DNA from: Paraburkholderia phytofirmans PsJN
GTDB taxonomy: Bacteria; Pseudomonadota; Gammaproteobacteria; Burkholderiales; Burkholderiaceae
Direction: 5' to 3'
DNA length: 64,000 nt
NCBI RefSeq assembly: GCF_000020125.1
Contig: NC_010681.1
Location: forward strand, 2,666,001 to 2,730,000
Part shown: one piece after another, positions 44,926-54,842 of the stretch
Position numbering within the stretch: the first letter of the stretch is position 1
How the letters are laid out: each line of letters opens with the position of its first letter
The notes under the pieces: generated by a model
Seen by the model: the letters and a program-made list of their open reading frames with translations, nothing else
What the model was told of the DNA's origin: nothing
The model's database searches: none
Translations under genes and position numbers: made by a program

Positions 44926-45416
44926 TGCCGCGCCTCTAGTCACGATCAAAAATAAACTCACTTCTTCAACGCAAACTCGGCGCTATGCTATTACAGGAAA
45001 CGAAGTCTCTGACGGATCGAGCCGCCGAAAAAACTGAGGATTCAGCTCGAGTAGTGCCCTGCGCAAGAACCCGGCGACGGCTTCGCCTTTGCCAATGGGA
45101 CTTCGCCGCACGAGATGCATCGAGAAAAAAATGAATGGTGGAATCGCGACAGAAAGCGATGACGCCGGTTGAATCTGATCCTTATATAGGCGCTTTAAGC
45201 GTAGAGCCTCACAGCCTGGAGCTTGGCCCAGTAAGATAAAACCCGGCGATTGCCAATTACCGCGAAGTCGGGCGCGCCAAGTAGGCTGACATGGAAAACG
45301 CGCGGCATAGTGGTTGCGCCGCTTGGACGCACCCATGCTGGCATTCGCGATATGGTCCGCGGCTTTTTCAAGCGCGCATAATCGGCGCACACCAAAATAG
45401 ATTCGCCGCAAACCAA
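44926..45416. other. 491-bp intergenic region
   Basis: Between the TetR start and the DedA-rhodanese stop, both leftward. A leftward open frame covers 44983-45411, but its composition, lack of ribosome site and absence of any recognisable motif argue against a gene. I see no repeat structure. Confidence 0.3.
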
Positions 45417-46421
45417 TTAATGCGCGAAAAGCTTCTCCCCTTCTCCACTAATGGCAGCGTCGCTTTCCACCGCCATCGGATCGACGTCGAAGCCCGCGTC
45501 GCGCCAGGCACCGATGCCACCGGAAAGCGGCAATGCAAGTTTGACTCCGGCCCGTCGCAACCGCTTGGCCATCCACGCCGCCGACACGTCGTTTGGACAC
45601 GAGCAATAAATGACGAGAGTCCGGTTTGCCCCATAGTTCTCGACGATCTGCTGAAGTCTCCGTTCGTCTACAAGGACGGCACCCGGAATGACAAACGGAT
45701 CGAGCATCCTGCGCTCGGCAGAGCGGATATCGAATACGATGGGTCGCGGCTTGTTGGCCAGCAAAGCATGTAACTCGTCCACGCTGATCCGCGCCTTCTC
45801 GAGCGCATTTGCCAACAGAACTCTGCGGCCGTACCGATACGCTACATAGAGCACCAGCGCGATGCCAATCACGAGCAACGTATCCCAGCCGAAATGAGAG
45901 ATCAACGCGAAAACACCGTCGATCTGCGAAGCAAACAGTGCGCCGACGGTCGAACCAGCCGAAGCCCACAGCGCCACGCCGGCGCAATCGTACAGAATAA
46001 AAGAACGCAACCTGACTGCCATCGCACCGCATAGCGGCACGGCAACCAGCGATAAGCCGGGCAGGAATCGTGCAACGATCAGCACACGAACTCCCCAGCG
46101 TCCAAAGAAGCACTCCGTTTTGCGGACGCAGGTTTCGCGCGACAGCGACAGTTTGCAAACCATGTGAAGCGTACTTTCACCGTACCGTTTGCCGCCCTGA
46201 AACCAGACCAGATCGCCCAGCACGCCACCAGCCACAGCCGCGCCGACTATTGTCGCGAAATGCAGGAGCATGGGCGACGCACCGTGTGCATTGAGGGCAA
46301 TGCCTGCGCCAACCTTGATCAATGTCGGTATGACGGGCAGTGGCAGGCCAAGCGATGAACCCAGAACATTCAGGAATACGACTAGCACGCCATACCGTGC
46401 GATCAGTTCATTCGACAACAT
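45417..46421 (-). CDS. DedA-family membrane protein fused to a rhodanese domain
   Basis: 334 residues. The DedA/SNARE-associated domain (about 1-200) includes GDLVWFQGGKRYG and the basic FGRWGVRVLIVARFLPGLSL motif with several TM segments. A C-terminal rhodanese domain (about 212-320) keeps the active Cys273 in LVIYCSCPNDVSAA and the entry RPIVFDIRS. DedA proteins act in lipid-carrier/phospholipid recycling; the rhodanese part suggests a redox or sulfur-transfer link. This fusion is known in proteobacteria. There is no operon partner on either side. Confidence 0.9.
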   Translation of the reverse strand: MLSNELIARYGVLVVFLNVLGSSLGLPLPVIPTLIKVGAGIALNAHGASPMLLHFATIVGAAVAGGVLGDLVWFQGGKRYGESTLHMVCKLSLSRETCVRKTECFFGRWGVRVLIVARFLPGLSLVAVPLCGAMAVRLRSFILYDCAGVALWASAGSTVGALFASQIDGVFALISHFGWDTLLVIGIALVLYVAYRYGRRVLLANALEKARISVDELHALLANKPRPIVFDIRSAERRMLDPFVIPGAVLVDERRLQQIVENYGANRTLVIYCSCPNDVSAAWMAKRLRRAGVKLALPLSGGIGAWRDAGFDVDPMAVESDAAISGEGEKLFAH

Positions 46422-46601
46422 GATGCTCTCCCTTCCGGCTTACGTGTACCCGTCTTGACGATCGATTATCGCTTCGCTTGGATCGGGCTGCCTGAAGCGA
46501 GCCCGGCACTGACTCGCATCCTGCCCGTCGAGGTCTGGGCGTTCGACTCATTTTTTGCTGACGAGTCAAAATAAACGCCCCACGACGAGATCCGATAGGC
46601 G

Positions 46602-47873
46602 CTACTTCGCACCTGATAATTCTTTCTCGGCCAACCTCTTTGATTGCGGCGCAATGTCTTTCACCGGGCCGGCGAGATCGTCATGATCCTGCCGATAGCG
46701 GTGAACGTCACGCGTGACAAAACCAGTCTCGTGGCTGGGAATGTCGAACCACTCGGGGTGTCGGAAGGAACGCCGGATGTCCGCGAGCCCGCTCGCCCAG
46801 TGCTCTCGCATCGTACCTTTGCTGAACTCATAGTCCTTGTAATGCCCCTCGAACGCCTTGTTCTTGTAGATCAGGTGTACGACGTTTACCGCGCCGCCGT
46901 CCGCCACTTGCTGCGCCTCGCGAAGCAACGGGTGGGCAAGCCGAATGTTTTCTGGAACGTGCTCGAGCAGTTCCTTGATCATCTGCGCATGTTTCTGCTG
47001 CTGCGACATAAAGGCGGTGATCGCTCTTGTACGGCTCGAATACTGAATGTCTTTGGTACGCTCGCTGACGTCCAGAAAGTCGCCGGGCAATTTGCCGCGA
47101 GAACTCCATAGATCCACCTGGAAAACGAGTGTGTCCTTATGCTGACACTCCTTGATAATCTCGGTGAGCGGCGTGTTGGAGACAAGTCCGCCGTCCCAGT
47201 AAAATTCTCCATCGATCTCGACGGCCGGAAAACCCGGTGGCAGAGCACCGGATGCAATGAAATGCTCGGGGGCCAACCGCATTGCCGAATTATCGAAGTA
47301 GACGAGATTGCCCGTTCGCACGTTGACCGCGCCAACGGACACGCGAACGTTGCCGTTGTTGATTCGATCAAAGTTTGCGTATCTCAGGAGCGTTTCACGC
47401 AATGCGGACGTATCGTAATAGCTGATTTGGTCCGGGCGCTTTTTGCCGAGCGGCGCCAAAGACATGTGCGCGCGCGGTGAGAAGAAGCCCTCCTGACCTT
47501 CCATCAGGGTACGGGTCGCAGCCCACGCACTTGACCATCTGCGGCCTATGTCTTCAAATCCCGGCCACGCCGGAACGCGCGCGCTGGCATGCGAGAAGAA
47601 ATCCAACGGCTGGCTGATCGTGTTCCAGAAACCGCGCAACGCCTCTACTCGATCCGAGGGTGCATTGCCGGCGATGATCGCCGTGTTCAGTGCGCCGATG
47701 GAAATGCCCGAGATGCGAGTGGGCTCGACACCGGATTCGGCCAGGCCTTCATATACGCCGGCCTGATATGAGCCTAAGGCACCGCCTCCCTGTAGCACGA
47801 GTCCGATTTCGTCATACGAGGGGAGTTTCAGGTTTGAAGGCTGCAATAGCTCGTCACGCTGACTCGCATTCAT
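46602..47873 (-). CDS. Patatin-like phospholipase, DUF3734-type C-terminus
   Basis: 423 residues from the ATG at 47873 with AAGGAG upstream. Patatin signature complete: oxyanion-hole GGGALGSYQAGV (29-40), nucleophile Ser58 in GISIG, and catalytic Asp227 in WDGG. The C-terminal region has VVHLIYKNKAFEGHYKDYEF followed by SKGTMREHWASGLAD, as in patatins found beside PHB/3-hydroxybutyrate genes. It is the third gene of an operon with acetoacetate decarboxylase and 3-hydroxybutyrate dehydrogenase (10 bp after the latter). A role in lipid or PHB-granule ester hydrolysis is inferred. Confidence 0.92.
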   Translation of the reverse strand: MNASQRDELLQPSNLKLPSYDEIGLVLQGGGALGSYQAGVYEGLAESGVEPTRISGISIGALNTAIIAGNAPSDRVEALRGFWNTISQPLDFFSHASARVPAWPGFEDIGRRWSSAWAATRTLMEGQEGFFSPRAHMSLAPLGKKRPDQISYYDTSALRETLLRYANFDRINNGNVRVSVGAVNVRTGNLVYFDNSAMRLAPEHFIASGALPPGFPAVEIDGEFYWDGGLVSNTPLTEIIKECQHKDTLVFQVDLWSSRGKLPGDFLDVSERTKDIQYSSRTRAITAFMSQQQKHAQMIKELLEHVPENIRLAHPLLREAQQVADGGAVNVVHLIYKNKAFEGHYKDYEFSKGTMREHWASGLADIRRSFRHPEWFDIPSHETGFVTRDVHRYRQDHDDLAGPVKDIAPQSKRLAEKELSGAK

Positions 47874-47883
47874 GACGGTCTCC

Positions 47884-48666
47884 TTACTGCATGAACCAGC
47901 CATGACTGACCACGATCGATTGGCCGGTGAGCGCGCTCGACTCGAACCCGGCAAGGAATGCAACCGTGTTGGCGACATCGTCGACCGACGTGAATTCGCC
48001 GTCCACGGTGTCTTTCAACATGACGTCGCTTACCACCTGTTGCTCGGATATACCCAAAGCCTTGGCCTGCTCAGGGATCTGCTTATCCACCAGCGGTGTC
48101 CTGACGAAGCCAGGACATACGACATTCGCGCGTACGCCATGCGGACCGCCTTCCTTCGCGACAACGCGAGCGAGACCGAGAAGCCCGTGCTTGGCTGTCA
48201 CGTAAGCGGACTTGAGCTGCGACGCCTCGTGGGAATGTACCGAGCCCATATAGATCACCGCGCCGCCCTTTTTGGAGGCGTACATGTGCCTGATAGCGGC
48301 TTTGGTTGTGAGAAACGCGCCATCGAGGTGAATCGCAAGCATCTTCTTCCAATCGGCAAACGGATACTCTTCGATCCGGTTGACGATCTGAATGCCCGCA
48401 TTCGAGACGAGAACGTCGAGGCTGCCCAGTCGCCGCACCGTTTCAGCCACACCGGCATTGACTGATTCTTCGCTGGTCACATCCATACCGATAGCAATGG
48501 CTTTAGCACCAGTCTTTACGATATCTTCAGCCACCTTCTGCGCGTTCACCAGATTCAGATCCGCAATCACGACTGTCGCGCCGTCTGCCGCGAGCTTTCG
48601 TGCACACTGCTCGCCGATGCCGCTTGCCGCGCCCGTAACGAGCGCGACCTTATCATTCAGTGCCAT
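47884..48666 (-). CDS. bdhA: D-3-hydroxybutyrate dehydrogenase (SDR)
   Basis: 260 residues. Cofactor motif TGAASGIG (11-18) with D36 selecting NAD+, catalytic S142, Y155 and K159, and the 3HBDH-specific stretch [20 protein letters not shown] followed by LGISEQQVV. It interconverts D-3-hydroxybutyrate and acetoacetate. Placed between acetoacetate decarboxylase and the patatin, it fits PHB/ketone-body turnover. Confidence 0.93.
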   Translation of the reverse strand: MALNDKVALVTGAASGIGEQCARKLAADGATVVIADLNLVNAQKVAEDIVKTGAKAIAIGMDVTSEESVNAGVAETVRRLGSLDVLVSNAGIQIVNRIEEYPFADWKKMLAIHLDGAFLTTKAAIRHMYASKKGGAVIYMGSVHSHEASQLKSAYVTAKHGLLGLARVVAKEGGPHGVRANVVCPGFVRTPLVDKQIPEQAKALGISEQQVVSDVMLKDTVDGEFTSVDDVANTVAFLAGFESSALTGQSIVVSHGWFMQ

Positions 48667-48684
48667 ATTCTCTCCGTGAACGTT

Positions 48685-49464
48685 TTACTGGTTGACCGCG
48701 AGTTTCATCGACTCCGCGGGAGCAAGATAGTCATAGGCCACCTCACCCACATCGAGTGTGAGATGGGCAATGACGTGACGTGCGCCGATAACCCTGCGAA
48801 CGGGCAGATCGGTGACCGACGCGAGAGCGTGCGGATTCAGTTCGAGCGCTGCCGGACCTTCCCACGCGCCGATAACCTCGACATCGCGTAAAAAGAAGCG
48901 GACCAGTTCGCAAATTCTCACCGATCCGTCGACATGGGGAATGACCTTGAGCAAATAGTTCGGCGTGTCGGCAAGCTTGCGGCATTCCGCGGCTGTATCG
49001 AGTGCGCGAAACTTGTAGCCCATCGTTCCTGTAGCGATACGCTGCGTCCCATAGTCGAGCGTGCCGAGCAACGTGTCCTTGCCGTCGACGCATAGCTTGG
49101 GCGAAGCGAGTTTCTTCGGAAACCCCCAGATTTCCCGTCCGCCGGCGATGGGGCCTTCGTCATCCAGAAACATCGCGTGCGTAAAATTGGCGCGATTTCC
49201 ATCCGCGTCGAGAACGGAAATGACCTGCCCGCTTTCCGTGTAGTCGCCGAACCCCGAAGAATCCGGCATACGAATGAACTCGTAGTGAACGATCGGCTTG
49301 TCGACCATCAGCGGCTCGGGAACAACGGCCTCGAGCGCATTCATATCCGTCTCATACGAGATGATGAAGTATTCCCGATTGACGAAACGGAACGGCGGAC
49401 GCGGATAGGCGGGGTTGTGCACCGGCATCGCAAACGCGTTCTTGCGGATATCTTCTTCTGTCAT
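48685..49464 (-). CDS. adc: Acetoacetate decarboxylase
   Basis: 259 residues. [15 protein letters not shown] holds the Schiff-base lysine and its neighbour (K117/K118), as in the clostridial enzyme. [20 protein letters not shown], and [17 protein letters not shown] are also conserved. It decarboxylates acetoacetate to acetone and CO2. First gene of the operon; bdhA follows by 18 bp. Confidence 0.93.
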   Translation of the reverse strand: MTEEDIRKNAFAMPVHNPAYPRPPFRFVNREYFIISYETDMNALEAVVPEPLMVDKPIVHYEFIRMPDSSGFGDYTESGQVISVLDADGNRANFTHAMFLDDEGPIAGGREIWGFPKKLASPKLCVDGKDTLLGTLDYGTQRIATGTMGYKFRALDTAAECRKLADTPNYLLKVIPHVDGSVRICELVRFFLRDVEVIGAWEGPAALELNPHALASVTDLPVRRVIGARHVIAHLTLDVGEVAYDYLAPAESMKLAVNQ

Positions 49465-49705
49465 GGATCGTGTCCCGGTTAGTGAGGTGCGGCGTATCGG
49501 CAGGTCAACTTTCGGCCGCTGTCAGGACAAATCGTAGGCGCGGTTGGCGAACTCCAGTAGCCCCGTGAACGAAATCATCATGTTGTCGGACCCGCAACAA
49601 TCGACGACACCACGAAGATGCACCACCGTGTCGAGCGCGACGCGCAAACCCGTTCACGCGGTGACGAAACGATCATCCGCATTGGAGCAATGCTGCTTGT
49701 TCCGG

Positions 49706-50509
49706 CTACTTCGACAGATGCAGCGTCTTCGACAGCACCACGCTTCGCTGTGCGCTTATCAGCCAGATGGCGCTGATATCAACGTATAAGCGGGAAGTTC
49801 TGGTCGTGATATCGGTTGGTTCGTCATCCGTAGGATCGCGATGATCGATCTGATCGCTGAAATACGGCGGCACCATATGTCCCGTGATGGCAATCGCGTA
49901 CTCCCCTTCCGTTTCCGCATATGCGGCCGGTGAGAGCGTCACGCTTCCGCGAACCGTGGTCTTCTTACTCTTGCCTGACTCGAGTTCGATTACGTCGACT
50001 TGCTGGATGAACCCCTTGGCCCGCGCTTCGGGTGCGACCACAAGCTTTCGTCCGCTTAGTCCGCTTACTGTTCTTTTGATCAGAATGTCTGCTGGATCTT
50101 CGTCACCGGACAGATCGACGTTGACCGTCAACCGGTGCTTGTCCGCCTGATACCGTATTCCATACCGGACGGGTACGACAAACGTGAAATCGTCAGCCAG
50201 TCCGGACTCCGTCGAGTCGTGATGGGATCGCTCATCACCTACAGGAAGGTGGACCAGGCGCAGAACGCGATTGCCAAAGGAAGGCGGCTCGGCATGCGCA
50301 TGTTGATTCACCACCCTATCTCGAACGACAACGGGATCGTCACCTACAACTGGGTACCTCGCGGATTGGGCGACATTGGAGGGCGCCATGTCTGCCGCAC
50401 GCATCGCCGTTACCGCGTTCGCTGGTGTTCCGACTTCCGTCAGCATCAGCGCACATACGAGCCCACGCGTGACGTTGCATAAGGTTCGTCTGGATCTCGG
50501 TTTAAACAT
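49706..50509 (-). CDS. Exported protein of unknown function
   Basis: 267 residues from the ATG at 50509, which has GAGGAG upstream; the longer frame was not used. Signal peptide about 1-31 (RGLVCALMLTEVGTPANA). The mature protein has a disordered stretch, then a beta-rich domain (about 110-225) with TFVVPVRYGIRYQADKHRLT and VTLSPAAYAETEGEYAIAIT, resembling a sandwich fold. The family is not recognised. It lies 111 bp after the bestrophin gene on the same strand. Confidence 0.6.
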   Translation of the reverse strand: MFKPRSRRTLCNVTRGLVCALMLTEVGTPANAVTAMRAADMAPSNVAQSARYPVVGDDPVVVRDRVVNQHAHAEPPSFGNRVLRLVHLPVGDERSHHDSTESGLADDFTFVVPVRYGIRYQADKHRLTVNVDLSGDEDPADILIKRTVSGLSGRKLVVAPEARAKGFIQQVDVIELESGKSKKTTVRGSVTLSPAAYAETEGEYAIAITGHMVPPYFSDQIDHRDPTDDEPTDITTRTSRLYVDISAIWLISAQRSVVLSKTLHLSK

Positions 50510-50620
50510 GACCGTACTCCTCGCATTCCAACACGGCTGTTGCAAAGCCACTCCGGTTCGATCCGGACGCGCGCCAAACGCGCGCACACCGTCGCCTCCG
50601 CAATTCCATTCACTTCCAAT

Positions 50621-51628
50621 CTAGAGCACGACGGTAGTCTCGTGGTCCGGTGTGGGAGCCATTTCCACATCGCCGAGCATCTCTTTGAGTTCGCGTTCGA
50701 CAGTCCGGCAAAGCATTGAAATCGGCACGTCATTGGCGCCTCCTTCAAAGGGGTTTTCAGTGCTGTCCCCGACCTGCTCGAGCGTGGTGTACATCCACGA
50801 AACGACCACGCTGAACGGCACGACGAGCCAAACCATGTTGCCGTGCATGAACCCGGTCACGCCGTCGTTAAGTTTGTTGAACTCCTGAAGCAAGCCAAAC
50901 GGGAAAAGCAGACAAAAAAACCGCACGAACAATGTATTGATGGTTGCGTACTGGCGCGGGTAAGGAAAGTTCTTGAGTCGCTCAGCGCTCGCTTGCTGGT
51001 CGATCAGATCCCGGAGTGTTCTTTCCAATTCCATGTAGAAGCTAACGCTGATTTTTCCGGAAGCAAGCAGTCGGCAAATAGCCGCACCTTGCAGACTTAA
51101 AACCTGTGTGGGCTTATTCGCACTCGACAACACCTGCTTTGTCTCCTCGGGAGGCAGGTACAACGGGAGCAGATCCTGGATTGCCACCGCACGCTCGGGA
51201 ATACGGTAGAAGCGTTGGTATTCGGCGTTGAATGGCTTGTCCGCACTTTCCCATACACGCGGTTGCCTGAGCTCGTAACGCAGTGCCGTGAGCCATGCCA
51301 GATGGCGGTTCACCAGTGCTTTCGAGACCTCCGCATCCATAGGGAAATCCCGGGCTATGACGCCCCAGAGTCGGCTGGCGCTCAGGATCGAGGTCCAGAT
51401 CTGCTGCGCCTCCATCGCCCGATTGTAGGTCTGAACGTTCTTGAAACCGACAATAAACGATGTGGCCGTACCGAGCAGAACAACGACACTCAGCGGTACG
51501 GACAGCCACGAAAGCCCCAGGGCTTTATAAAGAACGACCGGTACCGATCCCCACAGGAACAGCGCGTAGATCTGCCTTCTGGTCCAGACCAGAAACTCGG
51601 ACAATTTGTATGATTTTCCTAGATGCAT
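50621..51628 (-). CDS. Bestrophin-family (UPF0187) membrane protein
   Basis: 335 residues from the ATG at 51628. Bestrophin homology is clear: an N-terminal TM pair after WTRRQIYALFLWGSVPVVLY, the SFIVGFKNVQTYNRAMEAQQ segment followed by IWTSIL with a conserved RxxE-like pore region, and LVVPFSVVVSWMYTTLEQVG DSTENPF near the C-terminus (Asp/Glu-rich, as in the Ca2+-clasp of bestrophins). Bacterial members form pentameric ion channels, often cation-selective. No strong ribosome site is seen. Confidence 0.88.
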   Translation of the reverse strand: MHLGKSYKLSEFLVWTRRQIYALFLWGSVPVVLYKALGLSWLSVPLSVVVLLGTATSFIVGFKNVQTYNRAMEAQQIWTSILSASRLWGVIARDFPMDAEVSKALVNRHLAWLTALRYELRQPRVWESADKPFNAEYQRFYRIPERAVAIQDLLPLYLPPEETKQVLSSANKPTQVLSLQGAAICRLLASGKISVSFYMELERTLRDLIDQQASAERLKNFPYPRQYATINTLFVRFFCLLFPFGLLQEFNKLNDGVTGFMHGNMVWLVVPFSVVVSWMYTTLEQVGDSTENPFEGGANDVPISMLCRTVERELKEMLGDVEMAPTPDHETTVVL

Positions 51629-51836
51629 GAAAAGTTGAAGACAAGAAAATTGCCGAAATGGGAGTGAATGACGCCGTGCAAAACGACGTCGGGCGCGCCG
51701 ATCTGCAAGCGCGCCTTTGCAAGGATTTTTTACCGGCAACATCCGCAACGCTCGACCGGTTGGCGCTCATCTGATTCGGGCGGGCGTTGCGCAATTCCGC
51801 GGGTCACATCGAATTCCACTAGCAGATCGAGAGCCG

Positions 51837-53390
51837 TTAGTGCGCGCCGGCCGCCGCGCCGCCATCGACCTTGCCGGGTCTCGTCAGCCAGACCAGCGGA
51901 ATGATCACGATGAAAATCAGTGAAGAGAGCCAGAAAATATCGTTCAGCCCGAGCATCGCGGCCTGTGCATTCAGCGAACGTTCGAAAAACGCCGTGGCCT
52001 GCTCCAGATTGCCGCCGAGTATCGTCTGGAGGTTCGCAATAGCGCTCATGTAGCTAGGGTTATTCACGCTCGACTGTTCGGCGAGTTGCGCATGGTGCAG
52101 AATCGTACGGTCGTTCCAGCCCGTCGAGATCAACGACGTGCCGACGCCGCCCGCGAATACGCGCACGAAATTGGACAGGCCCGCGGCCGCCGGAATCCTC
52201 TCGGGCGACAGTCCCGACAGGATGATCGCGGTGAGCGGCGTAAAGAAGAGTGCCATCGGAATGCCCTGCAACAGCGTCGGCAGCACCAGGGTATAGGGAT
52301 CGACGCTGGTTGTGTAATGCGAACGCATAAAGAACACGCCCGCAAAACCGAGGAACGCCAGAGTCGCGAGTACCCGTGCGTCGGACTTCGGCATGATCTT
52401 CGCCATCACGGGGGCGAGCAGCACCGCGAAGATGCCGAGCGGCGCCGTCACGAGACCGGCATCCACTGAACGATAGCCGAGATAGCCCTGAATCCACTGG
52501 GGCAAGATCACGAGGTTCGAGAAGAATACGGCGTACGCTACCGAGATCGCAATCGTGCCGCCACGGAAATTGCGCCCTGCGAAAAGACGCAGCTCCACGA
52601 TTGGATTCTTCTCCGTGAATTCCCAGATCAGGAAGAACAGGAAGCTGATGCCGGCAACGACAGCGAGTACGCAGATCACCGGCGAGTTGAACCAGTCGAG
52701 ATCCTTGCCCTTGTCCAGCATGATCTGGAGCGACGCGACCCATGCGATCAGTGACAGCAGGCCGACCTTGTCGATGGGAAGCTTGCGCGTCGACGAGTCG
52801 CGGTCCCGATAGATCATCCAGGTCACGGCGGCGGCGAACAGGCCCACGGGAATGTTGATATAGAAGATCCACGACCAGCTATAGCTGTCGGTAATCCAGC
52901 CGCCCAGCGCCGGACCCGCAATCGGCCCGACCGTTGCCGTCATCGCCCAGAGCGAAAGCGCCGTCGAACTTCTTTCCTTTGGATACGAGCCGAGCAGAAT
53001 GGCCTGTGAGAGCGGAATCAGCGGGCCCGCGACCGCGCCCTGCAATACGCGCGCCGCGAGTAGTACGATCAAATTCGGCGCGATGCCGCACAGCCACGAC
53101 GAGAATACAAACAACAGGATCGCGCTCACGAATAGTCTGATCTGACCAACACGCTGCGTCAGCCACCCCGTAAGCGGAATCGCCACGGCATTGGCCGCCG
53201 AGAATAGCGTGATCACCCAAGTGCCTTCGTCGACGGAGACACCGAGATTGCCCGAGATGGTTGGAATGGCCACATTGGCAATGGACGAATCGAGCACGTT
53301 CATGAACGTCGCGAGCGCGACGGCGAGTGTCGCGAGAACCAGTTTGCCGCCTGTCAGCGGCGGCGGTGCAAGTTGCGTCGAGGGATTCAT
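51837..53390 (-). CDS. MFS multidrug efflux transporter, EmrB/QacA (DHA2) family
   Basis: 517 residues from the ATG at 53390, 14 TM segments. ATFMNVLDSSIANVAIPTIS (TM1 motif D1), ARVLQGAVAGPLIPLSQAIL and the TM5 antiporter motif GPIAGPALGGWITDSYSWSW are diagnostic. It pumps drugs with H+ exchange together with the EmrA-like adaptor upstream and the NodT-like channel. The gap to the adaptor gene is 104 bp. Confidence 0.93.
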   Translation of the reverse strand: MNPSTQLAPPPLTGGKLVLATLAVALATFMNVLDSSIANVAIPTISGNLGVSVDEGTWVITLFSAANAVAIPLTGWLTQRVGQIRLFVSAILLFVFSSWLCGIAPNLIVLLAARVLQGAVAGPLIPLSQAILLGSYPKERSSTALSLWAMTATVGPIAGPALGGWITDSYSWSWIFYINIPVGLFAAAVTWMIYRDRDSSTRKLPIDKVGLLSLIAWVASLQIMLDKGKDLDWFNSPVICVLAVVAGISFLFFLIWEFTEKNPIVELRLFAGRNFRGGTIAISVAYAVFFSNLVILPQWIQGYLGYRSVDAGLVTAPLGIFAVLLAPVMAKIMPKSDARVLATLAFLGFAGVFFMRSHYTTSVDPYTLVLPTLLQGIPMALFFTPLTAIILSGLSPERIPAAAGLSNFVRVFAGGVGTSLISTGWNDRTILHHAQLAEQSSVNNPSYMSAIANLQTILGGNLEQATAFFERSLNAQAAMLGLNDIFWLSSLIFIVIIPLVWLTRPGKVDGGAAAGAH

Positions 53391-53494
53391 CTCGTTCCCA
53401 GTCCGAAGTTTTCGACAGGTCCGCGTAGTCGCGCGGCCCGCCAGCTTACTGAATGAACCGGAACGCCGCGGCGAGACGCGCTCCGGCAGGTCGT

Positions 53495-54808
53495 CTAGCC
53501 CGCGCGCTGTCTGGTGCTGCTCCTGTCGCCTGCCTCGCGCTTCGCGGATGGCATCGACGATGCAACGTTGCCTGTGGATCCCGCATGCAACGGGACGATG
53601 TTTCGCGCGATGATCTTCTCGATCTCCGCATCGGCTTGCGCGCCGTATTCGGCGAATACATCCGTGCGATACGACGTCTTCGTCGCCGCGCCGAGTTGCG
53701 GGCCCGTGTTGTCGCGGGTATCCACGTCGACATCCATCGAGAGGCCGATCCGCAGCGGATGCGCTTCGAGTTCCTTCTGATCGAGCTGGATGCGCGCGGG
53801 CAGACGCTGGACAATCTTGATCCAGTTTCCCGTCGCATTCTGCGCAGGCAAGCTCGCAAACGCGCTGCCCGTGCCTGCGGAGAACCCCACCACCCGGCCG
53901 TGATACTTGACCTTGCCGCCGTACACATCGGCCGTCAGCGTGACAGGTTGACCGATGCGCATATTGCGCAACTGGTTTTCCTTGTAGTTCGCATCCACCC
54001 ACACGCCGTCGAGCGGCACAATCGCCATTAACGGCGTGCCCGGCGACACGCGCTGCCCGACCTGCACCGCACGCTTCGCGACATAGCCGGTGACGGGCGC
54101 GGGCAACGTGTTGCGCGCATAGCCGAGATAGGCGTCACGCACTTTCGACGCGGCGGCCTGCACATTGGGATGCTGTTCGATCGTGGTGAGATCGGTCAGC
54201 GCGCGATTAGCTTCGGCCTGTTGATGCGCGGCGTCGAGGGCGGCCTGTGCGGCCGTCACGGCGTCGCGGCTGTGCGCGATATCCTCGGCCGATACGGCGC
54301 CCATATCGGCGACGCCCTGGCGGCGCCGCAGATCGGCCTGCGCGCGGACCAGATCGGATTGCTTCTGCGCCACATTCGCGGCGTAGAAATGGTTGTTCAC
54401 GTACAGGCTGCTCACCTGCCGCACGGTCTGGCCCAGGTTTGCTTCAGCGTTGCCGAGCGCGACCTTCGCGTCGGCAACGTCGAGCGTGACCACCGGGTCG
54501 CCGGCCCTGACGATCTGCGTATCGTCGGCGTTCACCGCGACGACCGTGCCCGTGACCTGCGGCGTGAGTTGCACGAGATTGCCGCTGACGTATGCGTCGT
54601 CGGTTGATTCGTGATAGCGCGCATAGGTCATGTAGTAAGCACCATAGGCCGCCGCCGACATGACGACAGCCACGCCAAGCAGCGCGAGCAGCACCTTGCG
54701 CTTGCGCGGATTGGGTGCGTTTTCAACAGCACCGTTTGCCGTTGCCGCTTCATGCTTCGCGGCCGCCGCGCGGCCCTCGGGACGCTCCGTTGTGTTGGTT
54801 TCGCTCAC
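53495..54808 (-). CDS. EmrA-family periplasmic adaptor (HlyD/MFP)
   Basis: 437 residues starting at GTG 54808, chosen because GGAG precedes it by about 8 nt. One TM anchor at about 37-59 (VLLALLGVAVVMSAAAYGAY). A barrel-sandwich domain follows with STDDAYVSGNLVQLTPQVTG and VNADDTQIVRAGDPVVTLD, a coiled-coil hairpin about 110-205 (KQSDLVRAQADLRRRQ), and the VWVDANYKENQLRNMRIGQP beta-barrel. It links EmrB to the outer-membrane channel. The C-terminal ~20 residues are a basic, Ser-rich tail. Confidence 0.92.
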   Translation of the reverse strand: MSETNTTERPEGRAAAAKHEAATANGAVENAPNPRKRKVLLALLGVAVVMSAAAYGAYYMTYARYHESTDDAYVSGNLVQLTPQVTGTVVAVNADDTQIVRAGDPVVTLDVADAKVALGNAEANLGQTVRQVSSLYVNNHFYAANVAQKQSDLVRAQADLRRRQGVADMGAVSAEDIAHSRDAVTAAQAALDAAHQQAEANRALTDLTTIEQHPNVQAAASKVRDAYLGYARNTLPAPVTGYVAKRAVQVGQRVSPGTPLMAIVPLDGVWVDANYKENQLRNMRIGQPVTLTADVYGGKVKYHGRVVGFSAGTGSAFASLPAQNATGNWIKIVQRLPARIQLDQKELEAHPLRIGLSMDVDVDTRDNTGPQLGAATKTSYRTDVFAEYGAQADAEIEKIIARNIVPLHAGSTGNVASSMPSAKREAGDRSSTRQRAG

Positions 54809-54842
54809 TTCAATTCTCCAGGCGGATTCGGTGGGTAACGGC

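Noticed and set aside
44983-45411. 142-codon leftward frame between TetR and DedA genes
   Set aside because: No ribosome site or motif; codon use unlike flanking genes.
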